The notes beneath the pieces were generated by a model. That model had not been told where the DNA came from. It was given only the letters and a program-made list of their open reading frames with translations, and made no database searches. DNA of 12,683 bases, taken from contig JAGRHX010000248.1 of NCBI GenBank assembly GCA_020444775.1, forward strand, positions 1-12,683. Direction: 5' to 3'. This document shows, one piece after another, positions 7,346-12,683 of this stretch; the first letter of the stretch is position 1, and the number at the start of each line of letters is the position of its first letter. The DNA comes from Gammaproteobacteria bacterium (GTDB lineage Bacteria > Pseudomonadota > Gammaproteobacteria > HK1). Position numbers and translations under genes: made by a program.

Positions 7346-8726
7346 AACCCCAGGTGCGCAGCTGCTCGAGATCATTGTCGGTATAGCCGGCCAGCCGGCG
7401 CGCGGCGACGTTGAGTGCTCGGCTGAACGGGATCACCGGTCGCGGAGCGGCGGCCACGGCGTGCCGGTAGCGCAGCTCCGCATCCACCAGATCGGCGTGG
7501 TTCTGTTCGAACTCGCGCCGTCGGGTGTTCAGACGCAGGTCCAGGAAGCCCTTGGCGCCCTCGCGAGCCGCGACCACGGCGGCCTCGTCGTTGCCGCACA
7601 GATGGCGTGCCCACTTCAGCGCACCCTGCACGTGAAAGGTCTCGTCAGCGAGGATGTAACGACACGCATCGGCGATCTCGCCTTGCTCCAGGAAGCTTCG
7701 CGAGTCCGCCTGATAGGCGAGGTCGTCCAACGCCAGACCCTCGTCGATGGTGCCGCGCAGGGTGATCCGCCACAGCAGCTCGTCACGGCTGCCGCGCTCG
7801 CAGGCCGGCTCGAACTCGTAGTAGCCGTCGTAGGTCAGGGTATAGACCGGATGGTCGCCATAGCTGACGTCGAAGCGCGCCGCGAGCTCGGCGAAGATCC
7901 CCGCATGACGGGCCTCGTCGGCGGCGTGCCGGGTCATGTCCAGATGAAACGCGGCCGGCATGTCGGGGTGCTCGTAGGCACAGCGGCTCATCAGCTCCAT
8001 GGTGGTGAACTCACCGTGCATCTGATTGTGCATCGCAAGGCCGATGCCCTTGGGATCGGTCCAGCCGTTCATCGGCACGGTGCGCAGCGCGCCGGGGATC
8101 GCGCGTGGCATCCAATCCGGGCGCACCGCGCGGGGCACGCGATCCAGCGGTTGCCAGATGGCCTGCTCACGGGCGATGCGACGGCCGTCGTCGGCGGCGT
8201 TGAAGGCACGCATGCAGTCCTGGACCCTTGGCGTCAGCCCGCGTCTACCGGGCAGACAGGTGGTCATCCGCACACCCCAGGCAATCTCTTCACGCAGTGT
8301 CGGCAGGTGCGCCTTCAGCAGCTCGGCGGCGCCAGCGTCCAAAAGCGGGTGCAGGGATTCGATCAGCCGCTCGTAGCGCGCCCCCAGCTTGGGTATCACT
8401 ACCGTGTAGAGCTGCACCAGACATTCGTTGGCATCATGCGCGTCATCGATGCGGCGCAGCGTGTCGACCAGGCTGGTCGGAATCATGCGTTGCGATTGCT
8501 GGTATCGGCTCAATGCGATCAGTTGTCGATCCAGACGTGCGGATTGCTGCATGTGCGAGTGCGCATGGCGCGCGAGCTCGAGCTTCAGGCCCATGTCCGA
8601 GAGCTTGACGATCCAACCGGACTGGATGTGCGCGCAGGCGCGATGCAGATACTCGATGCTGGAAAGGGATTCGATGACGTGATCGTAGTGATTGGGTGCG
8701 TGCTGCTTTTCCACTGTTTGCTCCAT
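7329..8726 (-). CDS. Ferritin-like diiron protein (DUF455-type), putative peptide oxygenase
   Basis: This 465-residue helical protein shows a carboxylate-bridged diiron pattern in its C-terminal half: Glu239 (HGEFTTMEL), Glu271-x-x-His274 (DEARHAGIF), Glu329 (TIDEGLALDD) and Glu362-x-x-His365 (DETFHVQGA). Two ExxH helices paired with two extra glutamates fit a ferritin-like four-helix bundle, and the sequence style is closest to DUF455 proteins. The third histidine expected in AurF-type N-oxygenases (four residues before the second ExxH) is Ile358 here, so I do not call it AurF. The N-terminal 220 residues are helical and unassigned. It is the first enzyme gene after the precursor, which suggests it oxidises the core peptide (hydroxylation, desaturation or crosslinking). 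The start is uncertain: ATG 8726 lacks a clear ribosome site, and GTG 8712 has GGAG 6 bases upstream. Confidence 0.8.
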   Translation of the reverse strand: MEQTVEKQHAPNHYDHVIESLSSIEYLHRACAHIQSGWIVKLSDMGLKLELARHAHSHMQQSARLDRQLIALSRYQQSQRMIPTSLVDTLRRIDDAHDANECLVQLYTVVIPKLGARYERLIESLHPLLDAGAAELLKAHLPTLREEIAWGVRMTTCLPGRRGLTPRVQDCMRAFNAADDGRRIAREQAIWQPLDRVPRAVRPDWMPRAIPGALRTVPMNGWTDPKGIGLAMHNQMHGEFTTMELMSRCAYEHPDMPAAFHLDMTRHAADEARHAGIFAELAARFDVSYGDHPVYTLTYDGYYEFEPACERGSRDELLWRITLRGTIDEGLALDDLAYQADSRSFLEQGEIADACRYILADETFHVQGALKWARHLCGNDEAAVVAAREGAKGFLDLRLNTRRREFEQNHADLVDAELRYRHAVAAAPRPVIPFSRALNVAARRLAGYTDNDLEQLRTWGYVDAR

Positions 8727-8746
8727 CCCTGGTCCGGGTTCAGGAC

Positions 8747-8772
8747 GAGCGGGCACCGTGTGGTGCCCGCTC
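8747..8772 (-). promoter_or_regulatory. Perfect 11-bp hairpin between precursor and enzyme genes
   Basis: GAGCGGGCACC and its exact complement GGTGCCCGCTC flank a 4-base loop, in the 57-base gap between the precursor stop (8784) and the oxygenase start (8726). No T-run follows on the minus strand, so it is not a standard terminator. In peptide operons such intercistronic hairpins often act as leaky attenuators or 3'-end stabilisers, making precursor mRNA more abundant than enzyme mRNA. That role is inferred here. It may also occlude the weak ribosome site of the oxygenase. Confidence 0.72.
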
Positions 8773-8783
8773 CGTTGGCCTCG

Positions 8784-9002
8784 TCAGACGATGGCCGGTT
8801 CCCATTTGCAGCAGTCGCAGGCACCGTTGAGGATGTAGTCGCCCAGACGGGCGTCGACCTTCAGGGTGCTCTTCGCGGCCAGCTGTGGGGCGAACGCGGT
8901 CCGGCTCAGCGACAGACCGCCGACCACGGCCTCCATCTCACCGGCCTCGACGTCACGCACGGCCACATCGTTCTGCTCGGGGGTGTGCTTCTGGTCTTTC
9001 AT
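8784..9002 (-). CDS. Double-glycine precursor peptide of a putative RiPP
   Basis: This 72-residue peptide is the first gene of the operon. Its hydrophilic leader (residues 1-29) ends in EMEAVVGG and matches the double-glycine consensus: Gly at -1 and -2, Val at -4, Met at -7, Glu at -8, Val at -12. Cleavage after Gly29 by the C39 domain of the exporter at 975-3155 would release a 43-residue core starting LSLSRTAFAP. The core is rich in small and hydroxy residues and ends NGACDCCKWEPAIV, with cysteines at 62, 64 and 65 and the only Trp at 67. AAGGAG lies 7 bases before the ATG, the strongest ribosome site in the operon, as expected for an abundant substrate. It does not look like Nif11 or nitrile-hydratase leaders. 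The product could be an unmodified CvaC-type bacteriocin, but neighbouring oxygenase and methyltransferase genes argue for modification. Candidate modified sites are the CDCC cysteines, Asp and Trp, by inference. Confidence 0.88.
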   Translation of the reverse strand: MKDQKHTPEQNDVAVRDVEAGEMEAVVGGLSLSRTAFAPQLAAKSTLKVDARLGDYILNGACDCCKWEPAIV

Positions 9003-9009
9003 CGTAGTG

Positions 9010-9015
9010 CTCCTT
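9010..9015 (-). promoter_or_regulatory. Strong ribosome binding site of the precursor gene
   Basis: The minus strand reads AAGGAG here, 7 bases before the ATG at 9002. It fixes the start of the precursor peptide and is clearly stronger than the sites of the downstream enzyme genes, consistent with higher translation of the substrate. Confidence 0.75.
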
Positions 9016-9279
9016 GTACGTTGGCTTCCCTGGTGCCGGGCGTCGGACGTTTACCGGTCGTTCGACCGCGGCATCCTGACGGTGTCGACCAGCGACCTGC
9101 TGATCCATTCCATCCACCGTATCGCCCCGCGACCAGGCCATGATTCCCTGGCTCTGCTCGCTGGCACCGGTTGTAAATCTAGAGGCTGGATCGGTGGGCA
9201 ACTGTTGACGCAGTCACATTTGTCCGGCGGTGAGCGTGAAGTAATCGGCAGAATCGCAAGGTGGGAATGAAGGGGGCGG
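9016..9279 (-). promoter_or_regulatory. Leader/promoter region of the peptide operon, promoter not resolved
   Basis: This is the largest non-coding gap (about 277 bases including the ribosome site) and the natural place for the operon promoter. I could not fix a promoter. The most AT-rich patch, minus-strand TCTAGATTTACAA near 9170-9182, holds TAGATT as a possible -10 box with TTGCCC only 14 bases upstream, which is too short a spacer for confidence. A small inverted repeat lies at 9055-9068. Short open frames crossing this gap look like noise, with no conserved pattern. It also separates the peptide operon from the dioxygenase genes. Confidence 0.4.
9055..9068. repeat. Inverted repeat CGGTCG-TT-CGACCG upstream of precursor
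   Basis: Two perfect 6-base arms are separated by two bases, about 40 bases upstream of the precursor ribosome site. It could be a regulator-binding site or a hairpin in the 5' leader. Six-base arms are short in GC-rich DNA, so chance is possible. Confidence 0.3.
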
Positions 9280-9834
9280 TCAGCGAGCGTCCGAGCGCGG
9301 CGTGCCGGCCATCACCAGCAGGATGTTTCCGTACAGCCGGCGCTCGCCGTCCAGCACGCTTTCCTCCAGCGTGATGGCAAGCTCCGGCCACGGCGCCTCG
9401 TCCATGTTCTCGTCGCCGAGAAAATAGATGCGGGTCACGAGTCGCGGCTGCGCGGGGTGGGTCAGGACCAGGTGGATGTGTCGGGCTCGGTAGCCGAGAT
9501 TGACGCCCGGCAGGATGGTGCGGATCGTAAAGCCGCCGTCGGCGCCGCTACGCACGCTGCCACGCAGCGGTGGATAGCTGCCGGCGGCATCGGTGTGCCA
9601 GAACTCGACCAGGGTGTCGGCCAGCGGTTGACCCTGTGTGTTCAGCACCCGGCCGCGCAGGCTGAGTCGGGTGCCCGGCATGCCCGGCTGCCACAGGTCG
9701 CGAACCAGGGGGGCGCCCGGCTGATACCAGGGGCCGGTATGGGTGGGCGTGGTCGGTGGCAGACGCTGGGCGTGGCCGTGCGTTGCGATGACGCACAGCA
9801 GCGCCCAGCACAGACCTCGCGCCAGGACGCGCAT
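9280..9834 (-). CDS. Secreted intradiol-dioxygenase-fold protein
   Basis: This 184-residue protein has a clear signal peptide: MRVLARG, hydrophobic stretch LCWALLCVIATHG and likely cleavage after AHA-like GHA near residue 22. The mature part carries the intradiol ring-cleavage pattern: VEFWHTDAAGSY with Tyr87, then GYRARHIHLVL with Tyr115, His119 and His121, which would bind non-haem Fe(III). In the short secreted members I recall, the second Tyr sits six residues before the HIH histidine (YPGRxxHIH). Here that position is Leu113 and the Tyr is four before, so iron binding may be altered. The family cleaves catechol-type rings between the hydroxyls, but secreted short forms are poorly understood. 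The gene starts 12 bases after the PhyH-family stop, so the two are probably co-transcribed. A link to the peptide system is possible but unproven. Confidence 0.82.
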   Translation of the reverse strand: MRVLARGLCWALLCVIATHGHAQRLPPTTPTHTGPWYQPGAPLVRDLWQPGMPGTRLSLRGRVLNTQGQPLADTLVEFWHTDAAGSYPPLRGSVRSGADGGFTIRTILPGVNLGYRARHIHLVLTHPAQPRLVTRIYFLGDENMDEAPWPELAITLEESVLDGERRLYGNILLVMAGTPRSDAR

Positions 9835-9846
9835 CGCGGCCGCGCC

Positions 9847-10704
9847 TCAGGCGAAATAGCGCCGCGTCGCCGAGCGTTGATTCTCGTAGATCGAGCCCTG
9901 CGACGGCGCGGGTTTGAACGGCATCAACACCGGCAGGTCCTGCATCCGCGGGCGGATGGTCGGCTCGCCGGCGACCAGCGCCGCGCAGTACTGGTCATAG
10001 CTCAGCGGTCTGACCAGCGGCCACGCATCGCTGGCACAGTATTGATGCAGGAGCAGACGTCGGGGATCGCCCGAGCGGTTCGGCGCCGAGCCGTGCAGGG
10101 CGCGCACGTGGTGGATGCTGATCGAGCCGGCCGGCGCGGTCAGGGTGTGCGCGGCGCTGACGTCGATGCCCTCGGCCTCGATGTCCACCGCGCCGCAGAA
10201 GACCCCGTCGACGTGATGCGAGTAGACCGGTCCGCGATGACTGCCCGGCAACACCAGGAGGGGGCCGTTGGCCTCGGTCATGTCGTCGAGCATGAAGCCG
10301 ACCGCGGCCAGATCGTCATTGGTGTGCGGATAGAAGGCCCAGTCCTGATGCCACTCGACCGGAGCACCGCCAGCGCCGAGCTTCATGTTCAGCTTGGCGA
10401 CGTCGAAGCGTATGCCGGTGCCCCACAGCCTGCCGAGGACGTCCAGCACCTTGGCGTTGCCGACCAGGGCCTTGAACACCGCGTCGTGACGATCCGGTGA
10501 TTTCAGCCGGCGCACACGCGGCCGGTTGGCGTCGTGGTCATCCTCCAGATCGTACAGCTCGTCGTTCTCGGTGATGAAGCGCGAGCCTTCGACGAGCCGG
10601 TCCACGGCCTCACGTAATCGGCCCAGCTCGGTCGCGTCGAGGATGCCTTCGACGACCAGGTAGCCGGTCTCGTTGTAGGAGTCGATGTCCTTGTTGTCGA
10701 TCAT
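9847..10704 (-). CDS. PhyH-family Fe(II)/2-oxoglutarate dioxygenase
   Basis: This is a 285-residue cytoplasmic enzyme of the phytanoyl-CoA dioxygenase superfamily. The iron triad is visible as His119-x-Asp121 (EWHQDWAFYPHT) and His204 (VRALHGSAPNRS), with Arg215 or Arg216 (DPRRLLLHQY) placed to bind 2-oxoglutarate. The N-terminus (YNETGYLVVEG) and the block NGPLLVLPGSHRGPVYSH are typical of the family. Bacterial members hydroxylate small molecules, for example ectoine or natural-product intermediates, and no CoA substrate is implied. ATG 10704 (MIDNKD) is chosen because family homology begins there and GAGG lies 10 bases upstream. ATG 10722 and a TTG at 10827 touching the previous stop are alternatives. 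It is followed closely by the secreted dioxygenase gene and lies 119 bases after the WD40-amidase gene. The substrate is unknown. Confidence 0.88.
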   Translation of the reverse strand: MIDNKDIDSYNETGYLVVEGILDATELGRLREAVDRLVEGSRFITENDELYDLEDDHDANRPRVRRLKSPDRHDAVFKALVGNAKVLDVLGRLWGTGIRFDVAKLNMKLGAGGAPVEWHQDWAFYPHTNDDLAAVGFMLDDMTEANGPLLVLPGSHRGPVYSHHVDGVFCGAVDIEAEGIDVSAAHTLTAPAGSISIHHVRALHGSAPNRSGDPRRLLLHQYCASDAWPLVRPLSYDQYCAALVAGEPTIRPRMQDLPVLMPFKPAPSQGSIYENQRSATRRYFA

Positions 10705-10823
10705 CGAGCTGGAGCCTCGCATGGGTTGCTGCGACGGGGTTGCCGCGACGGAGAACAGACCGTCGAACCGTACTCGATCCTGCACCCGCCACGCGACGAG
10801 GACAATCCCATGCTCGATGGGCC

Positions 10824-12683
10824 TCAAGGTAGCACGTAGTCGCGAAAGGCCTGCTTGGGAAAGGCGGGGCCGGGATCCTGCTTGCGCCCCGGCGAGACGT
10901 CCTCGTGCCCGATGGCGTCGCGCAGACCATAGTGTCGCACCAGCGCCCGGCCGATCCGTCGCGCCGTCTCCAGCTGCGCCGGCGGGTAGGTTTGCCAGCC
11001 GCGCTCGCCGCCGCCGTGCTCGTGGGTCGCGAGCATCACCTCCGAGCTCGGCACGACCTGCCCGAACACATTCACCCAGCCGTCGTCACGCCGCTGCAGC
11101 ATGAGCTGGTTGACCAGCTCGATGCCGATGGAGAAACCGTTCAGGCCGCGGCGTCCGTCGTAGCTGCCGGTGCCGGCGTGCCAGGCACGCTTGTCGAACG
11201 GCACGAGCTGAGCGACGGCACCATCCTGGCCGATGACGGCGTGTGCCGAGACCCGCGCCTGTGGGCTGTCGAACCAACCCATGGTGCCGCCGGCGGTGGC
11301 GTGCATCACCAGGAACTCGGGCAGGATCTCGCTGGTCAGGCCAAAGCTCGCCGCAGTTGCGAAGGGCACCGGCGTACCGTCGATGCCGTGCAGACGATGG
11401 TTGCGAACCAGGAAGCCGAGTGGCTGCGTGGGCAGGCCGCGCCCGGGGCAGGTGGCGCGTGGCGTCGATGCCGCGCCGAAGTACAGCGCCCATTCGTCCG
11501 GATGCAGGTTGCGGGCGACGAACGCACAGGCTCGCTCGACCAGTGTCTCGAGTGTTTCGTTTGCCGGCTGCGTGGTGGCCGGCGCAGCGTCGAGCCGCCA
11601 CAGTCGCAGCGTGGCATCACGGCTGGCGCTGACCAGCGTGCTGCCGTCGGGGCTGAAGTCGGTGGCGACGACCGGGGCCTCGTGCCCGGCCAGCCGCAGC
11701 GGCGCGTCGGCGAGGTTGTCCAGGTCCCAGACCAGCACCGTGGCATCGTAGCCGCGCGTGGCGAGCCGCTTGCCGTCGCGACTGAAGCGTAGACCGGTCA
11801 CCCAGTCGCCGTGGCCGAGCAGGACGATGGGCTTGACGCCCGCGCCGGCCTTGTCCGCCGGCCACAGGAACACCCGGCCGTCGAGGCTGGCCGAGGCGAT
11901 CCAGCGGCCGTCGGGGCTGAAGCCGACGGCGGTGATGGAATCGGCATGCTCACCGATGGCGAGACCGAAGTCGTAGCGTCCCAGATCGCGTAGCCAGAGC
12001 TTGCGATCACGACCGCCCAGCAGCAGCTTCGGTGGTCCGTCGCCGGGGCTGAAGGCGCAGCTGAACAAGGCCGGGCCGCCGGGTGCCGTGGTGAGAACGC
12101 CGAGATGCAGATCCTCGCCAAGGCGCCAGACCCGGAGGCTGCCGTCCTCGCTGGTGGAGGCCGCCCAGCCGTCCGCTCGCAGACACAGGTCGGTGACCGG
12201 CGCGTCGTGAGCCTTGTGCGACTGCAGGCGGGTGGGCGGTGCCTTGGCGATGTCCCAGACCGAGAGCACGCCGTCGCGACTGCCGGTGAGCAGATGGCGA
12301 TCGTCCGCGCTCATCGCAAGCTGCGTGATCTCGCTGTCGCCGGGCTCGATCTCGATCGCGGGTGACCCGTCCTGCCCGGTGGGCCAAAGCGCGATGCCGC
12401 CGTCGCGATAGCCGACCGCCAGACGTCGACCGTCATGACTGAAGACCAGCGCGTTCGTCGAGCTGCCACGCTGGCCGAGCGCGTGGCGTCCTGGTGGCTC
12501 AGCGCTCAGCGTCCACAGATTCACCAGGCCGCGGGCATCGGCGCTGGCGATATATGCGCCGCCTGGATCGACGCCGAGCTGCTCGACCCGGCTTGCGTGG
12601 CCGAGCAGCACTTCGCCGGGCACCGATCCGAGATAGCGGCGCAGGGCCTGCTCCGTGGAGCTCAGGTCGGTGTCCAGCCCTTT
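10824..12683 (-). CDS. WD40-repeat protein with C-terminal Amidase_2 domain, 5'-truncated by window
   Basis: The frame is open to the window edge, giving 619 visible residues and no convincing start inside. A GTG at 12623 is in frame, but 20 upstream codons look like coding sequence (LSSTEQALRRYLGS). The first two thirds hold about eight WD40 repeats with the usual GH...V..xxFSPDGxxLxSxSxDxxxxxW pattern, enough for a beta-propeller. The last about 240 residues form an N-acetylmuramoyl-L-alanine amidase domain: FLVMHATAGG (zinc His), RAWHAGTGSYDGRRGLN, FSIGIELVN and GHEDVSPGRKQDPGPAF with the second zinc His and the Asp, as in AmiD-type enzymes. These cleave the amide between MurNAc and L-Ala in peptidoglycan. 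The missing N-terminus could hold a signal, an NTPase or another sensor. It is upstream of and co-oriented with the PhyH gene, 119 bases away. Confidence 0.9.
   Translation of the reverse strand, partial: KGLDTDLSSTEQALRRYLGSVPGEVLLGHASRVEQLGVDPGGAYIASADARGLVNLWTLSAEPPGRHALGQRGSSTNALVFSHDGRRLAVGYRDGGIALWPTGQDGSPAIEIEPGDSEITQLAMSADDRHLLTGSRDGVLSVWDIAKAPPTRLQSHKAHDAPVTDLCLRADGWAASTSEDGSLRVWRLGEDLHLGVLTTAPGGPALFSCAFSPGDGPPKLLLGGRDRKLWLRDLGRYDFGLAIGEHADSITAVGFSPDGRWIASASLDGRVFLWPADKAGAGVKPIVLLGHGDWVTGLRFSRDGKRLATRGYDATVLVWDLDNLADAPLRLAGHEAPVVATDFSPDGSTLVSASRDATLRLWRLDAAPATTQPANETLETLVERACAFVARNLHPDEWALYFGAASTPRATCPGRGLPTQPLGFLVRNHRLHGIDGTPVPFATAASFGLTSEILPEFLVMHATAGGTMGWFDSPQARVSAHAVIGQDGAVAQLVPFDKRAWHAGTGSYDGRRGLNGFSIGIELVNQLMLQRRDDGWVNVFGQVVPSSEVMLATHEHGGGERGWQTYPPAQLETARRIGRALVRHYGLRDAIGHEDVSPGRKQDPGPAFPKQAFRDYVLP

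Noticed and set aside
7329..8726. Assignment as an AurF-type N-oxygenase
   Set aside because: The extra histidine four residues before the second ExxH is isoleucine, and the ligand spacing fits the DUF455/ferritin-like pattern better.
8784..8786. Precursor stop UGA as a second selenocysteine codon
   Set aside because: The downstream hairpin loop is ACAC with no G or GU, and the peptide ends naturally there before a separate gene.
7311..9143. A 610-residue plus-strand open frame antisense to the precursor and diiron genes
   Set aside because: It is a typical GC-rich antisense shadow with low-complexity His/Gln/Gly-rich composition and no motif, while the opposite strand has clear domains and ribosome sites. 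The same applies to the long plus-strand frames at 2373-3311, 6425-7414 and 10905-11792.
9161..9175. Sigma54-like TGGCAC...TTGT motif
   Set aside because: It is on the plus strand pointing away from any gene start, and the spacing between the GG and the downstream element is too short.
8953..9201. Possible small minus-strand gene overlapping the precursor start
   Set aside because: It has no ribosome site, overlaps the strongly supported precursor in another frame, and shows no recognisable pattern.

Overview
The window is a GC-rich bacterial segment. Dense, mostly co-oriented genes, Shine-Dalgarno sites, a colicin-V-type C39 exporter and a Sec-type UGA gene suggest a proteobacterium, probably a gammaproteobacterium. 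This is inference from gene style, since no ribosomal or other marker gene is present. No tRNA, rRNA, insertion sequence or CRISPR array was seen.

Left end (1-893): a truncated minus-strand metallophosphoesterase lies divergent from a small plus-strand rhodanese gene (483-893). The rhodanese carries an in-frame TGA exactly where the catalytic cysteine belongs. The frame stays open past it with conserved rhodanese sequence, and a near-perfect hairpin with a GU apical loop follows 12 bases after the TGA. It is best read as a selenocysteine-containing rhodanese with a bacterial SECIS element, not as two fragments.

Centre (975-9002): a minus-strand operon that looks like a complete system for making and exporting a modified peptide. 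Transcription runs right to left: a 72-residue double-glycine precursor peptide with a CDCC-containing core; a ferritin-like (DUF455-type) diiron protein; a SAM methyltransferase fused to a SurA/parvulin-type prolyl isomerase; a leucine-rich-repeat protein with a 12-cysteine ladder; an HlyD/CvaA-type membrane fusion protein; and a C39-peptidase ABC exporter. The leader matches the cleavage preference of C39 peptidases, so leader removal and export can be assigned from sequence. The chemistry done on the core cannot. A perfect 11-bp hairpin separates the precursor from the enzyme genes. I do not recognise this combination as a characterised RiPP class.

Right end (9280-12683): three more minus-strand genes lie upstream of the peptide operon, separated from it by a 277-bp gap. 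They are a secreted intradiol-dioxygenase-fold protein, a PhyH-type Fe(II)/2-oxoglutarate dioxygenase, and the C-terminal part of a WD40-propeller protein that ends in an Amidase_2 (peptidoglycan amidase) domain and runs off the window. Whether these belong to the peptide system is open.
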